NCBI RefSeq assembly: GCF_011008565.1 | Contig: NZ_JAAIWK010000001.1 | Location: 62,001 to 126,000 of the forward strand | DNA: 64,000 bases | Reading direction: 5' to 3' | From: Heyndrickxia ginsengihumi | GTDB taxonomy: Bacteria; Bacillota; Bacilli; Bacillales; Bacillaceae_C | Shown: in pieces, positions 55,579 through 62,942 of the stretch | Position numbering within the stretch: position 1 is the first letter of the stretch | How the letters are laid out: every line of letters begins with the position of its first letter | Notes under the pieces: generated by a model | Database searches by the model: none | Told to the model about the DNA's origin: nothing | The model's input: only the letters and a program-made list of their open reading frames with translations | Translations under genes and position numbers: made by a program

Positions 55579-56346
55579 CTATAAAACTTTCTCTTTCATT
55601 GTAATATATTCGACAATATCCTTTAATGTATATTTATATGGGTTTATTTCATATATAATGGGTCCACTAAAATGATGAAGCAGATTTAATAATGACTTTG
55701 ACACATTTTTTCCATCACCTGGAAGCAAATGCAAATCTGAAAGACAATCATTGTCAGATAAATGAATGGCTGCTAAGTCGTTTCCTAGCTTGCAAATTGT
55801 TTCTTCAGGGTCTTCCCCCATTACAGCCAAATGGCCAATATCTAAACAGGCTTTAACATTCGTATCATGAATTAGGTCAAGCCATTCATGAACATTTGAG
55901 GCGATATAATGACAATAATTTAAGGAGTCTGGAATTAAATTTTCCAACAGTAGTTCTACGTTGTTTTGTTTAGCCTTTTTACGTAAAAGTGAAATCCTTT
56001 CCTTCACCCTTATTATAGTTTCTTCACGGTCTTCAGAAGCCCAGGCATAGCCTCCATGAAGAGTAGCATGGTGTCCGCCATATTCTGCAAGACGTTCTAT
56101 CCATTCAAACATGATAGAAAACATTCGGTCTTCAATAATCGGATCGGGAGTGGCTACATTTAGATCATGGAAAGGTAAATGAAGACCAATTTCCAATTCA
56201 TGGTATGCTGCAAAGTTTAAGTATTCAACAGCTCTTAAATGTTCTGCCCATATTTCCACCCCTTCAAAACCAGCCTCCTTAATTTCCTCGAATTCTTTCA
56301 AACTTCTTTTTTGACCTAAAGACCAAATGCTAAGCCATTGTTTCAT
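55579..56346 (-). CDS. Sugar phosphate isomerase/epimerase-like TIM-barrel protein
   Basis: Xylose-isomerase-like TIM barrel (AP endonuclease family 2), 255 aa. Metal-binding pattern: EGVEIWAEHL, GLHLPFHDLN, ATLHGGYA, LLLENLIP, KACLDIGHLAVMG, AAIHLSDND and GPIIYEINP; the Glu, Asp, His and Glu ligands are in place. ATG 56346 lies inside the end of the MFS gene (17-base overlap, GGGTG upstream), so the two are translationally coupled. Likely acts on a sugar or polyol taken up by the transporter; substrate unknown. Confidence 0.85.
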   Translation of the reverse strand: MKQWLSIWSLGQKRSLKEFEEIKEAGFEGVEIWAEHLRAVEYLNFAAYHELEIGLHLPFHDLNVATPDPIIEDRMFSIMFEWIERLAEYGGHHATLHGGYAWASEDREETIIRVKERISLLRKKAKQNNVELLLENLIPDSLNYCHYIASNVHEWLDLIHDTNVKACLDIGHLAVMGEDPEETICKLGNDLAAIHLSDNDCLSDLHLLPGDGKNVSKSLLNLLHHFSGPIIYEINPYKYTLKDIVEYITMKEKVL

Positions 56347-57697
56347 TATTTTCACCCGCCATTGTCTCATTGAAATTTGAATGCTGATTCTCATCACTAA
56401 GCTCTTCTAAATTCATTCCTTTTGTCTCTGGAGCCAGCACCATTGAAATCATTAGTCCTATCAAACTAATTACAGCAAAAAACCAAAGCGCCTTACTATT
56501 TCCCCATAAAATAACAAGTTGCGGAAAGATAAAAATCCCCATTACAGAACCAGCACGACTTACAGCAGTAGCTAGACCAGATGCGCTTGCTCGAATACCT
56601 GTTGGAAATAATTCTGTTGGATAGACAAAATTGAGTATCCCTGCGCCCATATTAGCAAATAGTACCGCCAAGCTAAATAGAACAACTAAAAATAGCATCG
56701 TAGGATGATTGTTTATTGCTAAAATGACTAATGAACCTGTTAATCCTAAAAATGATATAAGAATCAATGGTCTTCTACCAATTCTTTCAACAAGATTAAA
56801 TCCTAATAGCGCCCCTATTAAACCAAGTACACTAATGGTCCCAGCCCCAATATATGTACTTATTTGTGATCCATTAGAAAAAGATTTCAATATCGTAGGT
56901 GTATACATTGAAATTCCATAATAAGCAACCGAATAACAAAACCAAAATCCGCACACAAAGAATGTCCTTTGGAAAAAACTTTTTGAAAACAAATAACTAA
57001 TATGTTGAACATTTTTTCCTGAAGGCTTGATTGAAGCCTTTTCTCCTATAACTTTCATCATTATGTCTTCCGCTTCCTTTTCACGTCCTCTTGCAGCGAG
57101 CCATCTAGGAGACTCTGGTAGGGTAACTCTAAAGCAAAAAATAATAAGTGCAAAAATTGCTCCTAATAAAAGCATATAACGCCATGCGTTTTCTCCAAGG
57201 GGAATGAGCAAAATACCAACTAAATAGGCAGCAACCGCTCCTACGAACCATGCGGCTCCTAAAAATGTGCTATGCTGCCCACGGCTTTTAGTAGGACTAA
57301 ATTCTGAAACAAGGGTGGCTGAGATCGGATAATCAGCCCCTATGCCTATTCCTAATAGAAATCGAAATAACATGAGTTGCCATACACTTTGAGAACAGGC
57401 AGTTAGTGCTGCAAAAACAACAAATGCTAACAAATCGACAACATACATTGCCTTTCTGCCAAACTTATCTGTCAGATTTCCTAACAATATCGCTCCTATT
57501 AATGCTCCTATGACAGCAGCTGAGGTAATAATTCCTTGTAATCCCGGACCGACATCCCATTTTTCCAGTATAAGCGGCATTGCTACAGCAATAATTGTTA
57601 GATCAAAGCCATCAAGGAATGTTCCTGCAGCCGATAGAAGGGTGACTTTTCTTTGAAACTTTTTTAACTTGGATGAATCCAATTGTTCAAACCCCAT
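56330..57697 (-). CDS. MFS transporter, sugar porter type
   Basis: Twelve-helix major facilitator of the metabolite:H+ symporter/sugar porter group, 455 aa. Signature motifs: GNLTDKFGRKAMYV (loop 2-3), PESPRWLAARGREKEAE (end of helix 6) and ERIGRRPLIL (loop 8-9), with PETKG after helix 12. ATG 57697 has AAAGGTGG 8 bases upstream; GTG 57709 has none. The C-terminal tail contains a direct repeat ENNETMA. Transported compound unknown; partner of the TIM-barrel gene. Confidence 0.88.
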   Translation of the reverse strand: MGFEQLDSSKLKKFQRKVTLLSAAGTFLDGFDLTIIAVAMPLILEKWDVGPGLQGIITSAAVIGALIGAILLGNLTDKFGRKAMYVVDLLAFVVFAALTACSQSVWQLMLFRFLLGIGIGADYPISATLVSEFSPTKSRGQHSTFLGAAWFVGAVAAYLVGILLIPLGENAWRYMLLLGAIFALIIFCFRVTLPESPRWLAARGREKEAEDIMMKVIGEKASIKPSGKNVQHISYLFSKSFFQRTFFVCGFWFCYSVAYYGISMYTPTILKSFSNGSQISTYIGAGTISVLGLIGALLGFNLVERIGRRPLILISFLGLTGSLVILAINNHPTMLFLVVLFSLAVLFANMGAGILNFVYPTELFPTGIRASASGLATAVSRAGSVMGIFIFPQLVILWGNSKALWFFAVISLIGLMISMVLAPETKGMNLEELSDENQHSNFNETMAGENNETMA

Positions 57698-57744
57698 AGA
57701 ATATTCCACCTTTCTCCGAGGAAATCATCTCGCAAATTCCAAAT

Positions 57745-57790
57745 AAAAAACCATGGTAAAAAATCAAACATAACGTTCTTTATACCATGG
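57745..57790 (-). terminator. phoA terminator
   Basis: CCATGGTA (57751-57758) and TACCATGG (57783-57790) pair; on the minus strand TTTTTTATTT follows. Only about 50 bases remain before the MFS start, so that gene needs readthrough or a promoter overlapping this hairpin. Confidence 0.75.
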
Positions 57791-57817
57791 CAACCATCTA
57801 TCCTTGATGAAATAAAA

Positions 57818-59095
57818 TTATGAATCATTCTCTATATTCATCGCTTTTAGCAAGGCATCATGAATATACGTATTTTCATAAGTTCCCTTAAACAATTCTG
57901 CACCACTTCCTGTAGCTGTTAACGGAACATCAACTGCTGTATGCCCAGATGTTGTCCAGTCAATCATAAAGTCCTCTTTAGAATTAGGTATGTTGAATGG
58001 CCCATCCTCTTTAGAAATACCATCTCCTGATTCATCTTGACTATCGACACTTTCGACAGAAATGCCACCACAATCATGGTCAGCTAAAACTAAAACAAGG
58101 GTATCAGGATGCTTCTTTGCATATTCCTTTGCAATCGAGACAGACTTATCTAATTGCTGACCTGCCTTAATCATCTGTTTAGCATTGTTCTCATGTGACA
58201 TTTCATCGATGGCCTCTTCTTCAATCATTAAAAAGAATCCTTTTTTATTTTTAGACAAAGTATCAATCGCTTTCTCCGTCATAGTGGGCAAACTCACTGT
58301 TGGATCATATAAATCACCCTGTCCCTCTGGCCGTTGTTCAAACATTTCCTCATTAGCAAACAAACCTAATAGTCTGCCGCTTCTTGCTTTTTTCAACTGG
58401 TCAGCATTTGTAACATATTGATAACCAATTTTTTTTGCTTTATTTACTAGATCTCCTTCTGTCCCTTTGCTTGCTTCAGTTGTATCCTTTGCTGGATAAT
58501 CCTGATATGCACCTTCTGTACCAGCTGGATACCAATAATCTTCTCCCCCACCTAAAAGAACATCGACCTTATTCTCTAAATATTGTTTTGCAATTTCACT
58601 TTGCATTGAACGATCTTGTACATGTGCCGCAAATGCTGCTGGTGTAGCATCCGTAATTTGGCTCGTAGTGACCAGACCTGTTGATTTCCCTGCTGCTTTC
58701 GCCGCTTCTAAAACCGTTTTTCGCGGCTTCTTATTTGCATCTACCCCAATGGCACCATTATTTGTTTTTACACCCGATGCCATTGCTGTAGCAGCAGCGG
58801 CAGAATCCGTAACAGCACTAGTTGAGCTCGTATGTACAAGTCCAGCATACGGCATTGAATTCATCGCCAACTCTTTACCAAGTCCAACCGTCGCAAGGCG
58901 AATAGCATTACGATGAGCTGCCCCCATTCCATCACCCACGAATAAAATAACATTCTTTGCCTTTTGTTTTGATGAAGGACGCTCAGACGGTGATTCATCA
59001 GTTTTCGCATTAGCGATGCCGCTCATTCCGAGTGTTAAAATGGTTGCCATCGTAATAGATACCTTCACAAGTCCTATCCTTTTCCCCTTTTTCAT
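57818..59095 (-). CDS. Secreted alkaline phosphatase (PhoA/PhoB family)
   Basis: Periplasmic/extracellular phosphomonoesterase that frees phosphate under starvation. 425 aa with a Sec signal peptide (charged MKKGKR, hydrophobic core, cleavage near ANA-KTD). Metal and catalytic motifs: VGDGMGAAHRNAI, nucleophile Ser in AVTDSAAAATA, MIEEEAIDEMSHENN, LVLADHDCGG and TSGHTAVDVPL. The catalytic Arg of the E. coli enzyme (DSAAS-x-R region) is not obvious. A candidate Pho box lies upstream. It sits between a regulator and a transporter of another module but has its own terminators. Confidence 0.9.
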   Translation of the reverse strand: MKKGKRIGLVKVSITMATILTLGMSGIANAKTDESPSERPSSKQKAKNVILFVGDGMGAAHRNAIRLATVGLGKELAMNSMPYAGLVHTSSTSAVTDSAAAATAMASGVKTNNGAIGVDANKKPRKTVLEAAKAAGKSTGLVTTSQITDATPAAFAAHVQDRSMQSEIAKQYLENKVDVLLGGGEDYWYPAGTEGAYQDYPAKDTTEASKGTEGDLVNKAKKIGYQYVTNADQLKKARSGRLLGLFANEEMFEQRPEGQGDLYDPTVSLPTMTEKAIDTLSKNKKGFFLMIEEEAIDEMSHENNAKQMIKAGQQLDKSVSIAKEYAKKHPDTLVLVLADHDCGGISVESVDSQDESGDGISKEDGPFNIPNSKEDFMIDWTTSGHTAVDVPLTATGSGAELFKGTYENTYIHDALLKAMNIENDS

Positions 59096-59115
59096 TCTCT
59101 CACCCCTTAAAATGT

Positions 59116-59190
59116 TGAATCACATTTACATAATTGATCATACAAAATCATTATTAAGGAATGTTTTTGGATTTGTAAAAGTCTATTAAA
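59116..59190 (-). promoter_or_regulatory. Candidate Pho box of the alkaline phosphatase gene
   Basis: Minus strand, at an 11-base period: TTTAAT, TTTACA, (AAAAAC), TTAATA, TTTGTA, each separated by 5 bases; PhoP boxes are TT(A/T/C)ACA repeats with 4-6 base spacers. The last unit runs into TATGAT, a possible -10, and no good -35 exists, as in Pho promoters. Only TTTACA is a full match, so this is tentative. Confidence 0.4.
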
Positions 59191-59275
59191 AATTCACCAT
59201 TGCTTGAACATTTAAACGGTATTTACCTTTATTCCCGAAGCAATCATTTGTTAATATTGATCGTAAATAGGCATA

Positions 59276-59313
59276 GAAAAAAGCAAACAACACATCACAT
59301 ATGCTGTTTGCTT
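59276..59313 (-). terminator. rpiR-type gene terminator
   Basis: AAGCAAACA (59281-59289) pairs perfectly with TGTTTGCTT (59305-59313); on the minus strand TTTTTTC follows. About 85 bases past the regulator stop. Confidence 0.8.
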
Positions 59314-59398
59314 CTGCTCCTACTTCTATTTTTTCTAGCCACTTCCTACTTTTACTATAAAATAAACATCCCCGTTTTCTAACGAAATATTAAATCTG

Positions 59399-60244
59399 CT
59401 ATCTCCTTAATTTCAACACTTCATTTCTTGCTTCACAATATTGTTCTAATTTTTCCTCACCAATTCGGTTGAATACACTTATATACATAGCATCAATAAT
59501 ATCAAGCTGCGCCATTCGAGAAGAAATTGCCCCAATTCGAAAATCTTGTTCAACTACTGGTGTACAAAGTTTTAAATCCGCTTCTTTATATAGAGGTGAT
59601 TTATCAATATTTGTAATAGCAATGATTTTTGTCCCTTTCCTTTTCGCAAATTTCGTTAAATCAAGAACATCCTTTGTTTTCCCGGACATACTAATTGCAA
59701 CAAATACATCCTGCTCATTCAAATAAGGAATTAGTGAAAGTAAATAGTGGAAATCTTGCGTCATAATAGACTGGAACCCAAGTTTACCGAATTTATAATG
59801 CGCATCGAATGCTGCTGTCGCAGACCCGCCTACGCCATAAAAGATAATTTTTCTCGCATCTTGGATAAGATCCACTGCTCTATCTAATTCTTTTCGGTCT
59901 AATGATGACAGTACAGACTCAATTGCCATTTTATTAACATAGGTTACCTTTTTAAATAAGTCATATGGCAAATCTTTTTTCTGCAAAATTGAAAAATCTG
60001 TTATATTCGTTTCTGATAATGTTAAAAATTTCACTAACTCCAGCTTAAACGTTTTGAAGCTTGTCATACCAATTGATTTACAAAATCTTACAACACTCGA
60101 TTCACTGACCCCTGTTTTTTCTGACAAATCTTTTGTCGTCATATGCGGAACCAATTCAGGATGCTCTAAAATATATTCCCCTATTTTTCTCTCAGCATCT
60201 GTCAATATCTGTAATTCACTTTGGATTCTTGTTAGCAACGACAT
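59399..60244 (-). CDS. RpiR/MurR family transcriptional regulator
   Basis: Sugar-phosphate-responsive regulator, 281 aa: N-terminal HTH (about 1-75, TTKDLSEKTGVSESSVVRFC) and C-terminal SIS domain (about 120-250, FYGVGGSATAAFDAHYKF, VFVAISMSGKTKDVL). Position upstream of the MFS/TIM-barrel pair, separated by the phosphatase gene, suggests but does not prove that it controls sugar uptake genes. Possible ligand a hexose or amino-sugar phosphate. Confidence 0.9.
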   Translation of the reverse strand: MSLLTRIQSELQILTDAERKIGEYILEHPELVPHMTTKDLSEKTGVSESSVVRFCKSIGMTSFKTFKLELVKFLTLSETNITDFSILQKKDLPYDLFKKVTYVNKMAIESVLSSLDRKELDRAVDLIQDARKIIFYGVGGSATAAFDAHYKFGKLGFQSIMTQDFHYLLSLIPYLNEQDVFVAISMSGKTKDVLDLTKFAKRKGTKIIAITNIDKSPLYKEADLKLCTPVVEQDFRIGAISSRMAQLDIIDAMYISVFNRIGEEKLEQYCEARNEVLKLRR

Positions 60245-60365
60245 AAATACGTCTTCCTTCCATAAGACTACCTTTTTTTAACTATAAATTGAATGCTGAA
60301 AAAGAGTCAACTCCTACCAATAAAAGTTAATGATTTTCATAAATAAATTTCATATACTAAAAAAG

Positions 60366-60382
60366 ATGCTATCGTAGCATCC
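60366..60382. other. Small hairpin in the divergent regulator/hydrolase gap
   Basis: GATGCTA-TCG-TAGCATC, a perfect 7-bp stem. T-rich sequence follows on both strands (TTTTTTAG on the minus strand), so it looks like a terminator, but it lies upstream of both flanking genes; it may attenuate one of them. Confidence 0.45.
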
Positions 60383-60516
60383 TTTATTTACAATGGAGTA
60401 TGTATAATCCTTCAAAATAAACATAATTATTTCCAGCGAGTAAAAAATTTCATATAACAGCTGTGAAATATTTGTCGTATACTATTAGTTACAGAGTCCT
60501 TCAGGGGGAAAGTATT

Positions 60517-61407
60517 GTGAAAATTTTACAGAAGAAAAGTTCTATATTTATTACCATAGCTGTTATACTTGCTTTTATATTATTGATATCGTCAATATTC
60601 TATACCGATACTGATCAAGCAAGCAGCACTACTACTCCAACTATAAGCAGTGATTCTATTCCAACTATCTTTGTACATGGGTTTAAGGGGTCAGCTCATT
60701 CATTTGATGGAATGCTGGATCGCTTTCAACGCCAACATTGGGGAAAAAAGGAAATGGTCATCTATGTAACCAATGAAGGTGATACCATCATTAAAGGGAA
60801 CATATCAAAAAATGTTATGCATCCTTTGATCCAAGTTGTTTTCCACAATAATCGCGCTAGTTTTCAGGAAACAGCCGGTTATTTAAAAAAGGTCATGCGC
60901 ATTTTATATACTCAGTATGATATTCAGGAAGTAAATATTGTTGGGCATTCTATGGGTGGAATCATTTCAACTAAATATATTGAAGAAACTTACCATAAGA
61001 AAGATTACCCTACAACACATAAACTGATTACAATTGGAAGTCCTTTCCAAGGCGTCATTTTAAAACGATTTAAACAAAACCCAAATAATACCGGAGCTGC
61101 AGCAATTGATTTAGTACCTCATTCTAAAGCGTTAAAGATTCTCGTACAAAATAGTCGTAAATTTGACCCTAACATTCAAGTGCTAGCCATTGCTGGGGTA
61201 ATTGAAGATAAAAATGATGGAGATGGACTTGTTTCACTTTATAGTGCATTTGGCGGAAAAAATATTGTACCGAAGAATCAATTTCATACAAAAATTGTTT
61301 ACGGGAAGTCAGCTTATCACAGTGGGTTACACGAAAATAAAAATGTCGATCTACTTGTAAGTACGTTTCTCTGGGGAAATCATAAAAAGATAAAACATAG
61401 CAACTAA
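60517..61407 (+). CDS. Secreted/membrane-anchored alpha/beta hydrolase (DUF915 family)
   Basis: Lipase-like alpha/beta hydrolase, 296 aa. N-terminal hydrophobic segment (about residues 8-30, ITIAVILAFILLI) acts as membrane anchor or signal, so the catalytic domain is outside the cell. Oxyanion region IFVHGFKGSAHSFDGM, nucleophile Ser in VGHSMGGIIS, then SPFQGVI and catalytic Asp/His candidates in EDKNDGDGLV and HSGLH. Starts with GTG 60517 behind AGGGGG; the longer frame from 60463 has no RBS. Substrate unknown. Confidence 0.88.
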   Translation: MKILQKKSSIFITIAVILAFILLISSIFYTDTDQASSTTTPTISSDSIPTIFVHGFKGSAHSFDGMLDRFQRQHWGKKEMVIYVTNEGDTIIKGNISKNVMHPLIQVVFHNNRASFQETAGYLKKVMRILYTQYDIQEVNIVGHSMGGIISTKYIEETYHKKDYPTTHKLITIGSPFQGVILKRFKQNPNNTGAAAIDLVPHSKALKILVQNSRKFDPNIQVLAIAGVIEDKNDGDGLVSLYSAFGGKNIVPKNQFHTKIVYGKSAYHSGLHENKNVDLLVSTFLWGNHKKIKHSN

Positions 61408-61433
61408 AACTTTTTCTCTTATTAAGACGAGTT

Positions 61434-61476
61434 AAAAATCCGCTTGGCTAACATTAAACCAAGCGGATTTTTTTAA
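61434..61476. terminator. Bidirectional terminator after the hydrolase gene
   Basis: AAAAATCCGCTTGG and CCAAGCGGATTTTT form a 14-bp stem around 11 bases, ending in T7. The stop of the coiled-coil mini-protein gene lies at its right edge. Confidence 0.9.
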
Positions 61477-61652
61477 TCAAATGCTGCTAATTGTTCATAC
61501 AATTTTTTTAAAGAATGTTCAATTTCAGATAATTGTTTTTCTAAAGGATGAAGATTTCCCTTCACATATTCTAACTTTTCAAGATCCTGTTGCAGCCGTA
61601 CGTAATCTGCTTTCAAATCTTGAATTTGGTATTCAATTTCTTCTCTATTCAT
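61473..61652 (-). CDS. Coiled-coil mini-protein (SE1832-like)
   Basis: 59 aa, almost wholly helical with heptad spacing of Leu/Ile (EEIEYQIQDLKADYVRLQQD, LEKQLSEIEHSLKKLYEQL), so likely a dimeric coiled coil. Similar small proteins (SE1832 family) are found in Staphylococcus and Bacillus; function unknown. ATG 61652 has GGAAGGAG 7 bases upstream; a TTG two codons earlier is less well placed. Confidence 0.8.
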   Translation of the reverse strand: MNREEIEYQIQDLKADYVRLQQDLEKLEYVKGNLHPLEKQLSEIEHSLKKLYEQLAAFD

Positions 61653-61779
61653 GTCCAATCTCCTTCCTTATTAACAGATAGTAAAAATTTTCGCGAAAAT
61701 GATGCAATTTATTTCCATTTCATATTACACTATCATAAAAACCTATTATTTTTTGTTTACTAGAAGGTGGGTAGCTTTA

Positions 61780-62430
61780 ATGAATCAACATCTCATTAAT
61801 TCCATCATGGAAGCTTTTCAGGAAATCGTTCCTCAAGATATATCTATTGCCATTTCTGATTGCGAACAATATTTTTATTATCGACCTAGCAATGAAATCG
61901 ATTTAAAGATTCACCCCGGTGATGCTATTCAGGCAGGTACCACTACTTATCAAACATTGCAGACTAAACAAAAAACAATGTCATCAATTGATAAGCATGT
62001 AATTGGCACCACCTATTTTGGAATTTCTTATCCTATTTATGAAGATGATCAGTTGAGTGGCTGTATTACTTTTATTTTACCGAAAAAACCAAATAAATTT
62101 ACCGTCCCTTTTTTAATCGTGCATACAATTGACCGTTGGTTACCGATCGAATTTAATGACATTATGGTTTTAGAAGCTGATAACCGGAAAACTACTGTTA
62201 TCTCAAAGAATTTAGTAGGCATTCATAAATTTAGTTTATCGGAGTTAGAACTACACTTGCCGTCTGATATTTTTATTCGCTGCCATCGATCATATATTGT
62301 AAATATACATTATATTGCTGAAATTAGACCAGATGCGCATTCCACTTTTTTACTTATTATGAAGGACGGCGCGAAAATACCAGTAAGTCAATCATATGCA
62401 AGCCAATTTAGAAAGACACTTCACTTTTGA
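61780..62430 (+). CDS. LytTR-type transcription regulator without receiver domain
   Basis: 216 aa. Residues about 1-105 look like a PAS/GAF-like sensor (SIMEAFQEIVPQDISIAISD; SGCITFILPKKPNKF), with no phospho-acceptor Asp; residues about 115-216 are a LytTR DNA-binding domain (IMVLEADNRKTTVISKN, DIFIRCHRSYIVNIHYIAEI, IPVSQSYASQFRK). Such proteins bind imperfect direct repeats and usually control their neighbours. No two-component partner is present. ATG 61780 has GGTGG 9 bases upstream; the longer frame from 61699 lacks an RBS. Confidence 0.85.
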   Translation: MNQHLINSIMEAFQEIVPQDISIAISDCEQYFYYRPSNEIDLKIHPGDAIQAGTTTYQTLQTKQKTMSSIDKHVIGTTYFGISYPIYEDDQLSGCITFILPKKPNKFTVPFLIVHTIDRWLPIEFNDIMVLEADNRKTTVISKNLVGIHKFSLSELELHLPSDIFIRCHRSYIVNIHYIAEIRPDAHSTFLLIMKDGAKIPVSQSYASQFRKTLHF

Positions 62431-62455
62431 AAAGGGGTCAGACCCCTTTATTTTG
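62431..62455. terminator. Bidirectional terminator LytTR gene/ybaK
   Basis: AAAGGGGTCAGACCCCTTT, near-perfect palindrome with T-rich sequence after it and A-rich before. Starts directly after the LytTR gene stop; member of the GTCAGAC family. Confidence 0.8.
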
Positions 62456-62927
62456 TTAAATCGCTAAAATCCGCTTCTGCTATCGTTATTAAATCTTGTG
62501 GGTGAAGGCAAATTTGCAGGCCTATCTTCCCACCGCTTACAATAATGCTTTCTAACTGCTCTGCCTTCGAATCTATATACGTTGGATATTGTTTTTTCAT
62601 GCCTATCGGTGAACAACCGCCGCGAATATATCCTGTCCATTTTTGAATGTCTTTTACATGGATCATCTCAATCTTCTTCTCACCTGCTACTTTAGCAGCT
62701 TTTTTTAAATCTAGTTCAGATTCAACAGGGATTACAAATACATACAGTTGTTTACTAACCCCTTGTGTTACCAATGTTTTGTAAACCATTTCTACTGGTT
62801 TCCCAATCTTTGCAGCTACGGATATTCCATCTATTTTCCCATCCTGCCGATCATAAGAGAACATTTCATATGGAATGTTCTGTGCATCTAATATGCGCAT
62901 TGCGTTCGTTTTAGCTATTTTTGCCAT
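62448..62927 (-). CDS. ybaK: Cys-tRNA(Pro) deacylase, YbaK/EbsC family
   Basis: Trans-editing factor that hydrolyses mischarged Cys-tRNA(Pro). 159 aa from ATG 62927, with AAAGGA about 10 bases upstream (ATG 62936 is too close to it). Family features: invariant Lys in EMVYKTLV, GYIRGGCSPIGMKKQYPTYI and the C-terminal SGGKIGLQICL. Follows the 5'-nucleotidase gene by 15 bases. Confidence 0.9.
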   Translation of the reverse strand: MAKIAKTNAMRILDAQNIPYEMFSYDRQDGKIDGISVAAKIGKPVEMVYKTLVTQGVSKQLYVFVIPVESELDLKKAAKVAGEKKIEMIHVKDIQKWTGYIRGGCSPIGMKKQYPTYIDSKAEQLESIIVSGGKIGLQICLHPQDLITIAEADFSDLTK

Positions 62928-62942
62928 TTCCCTCATATCCTT

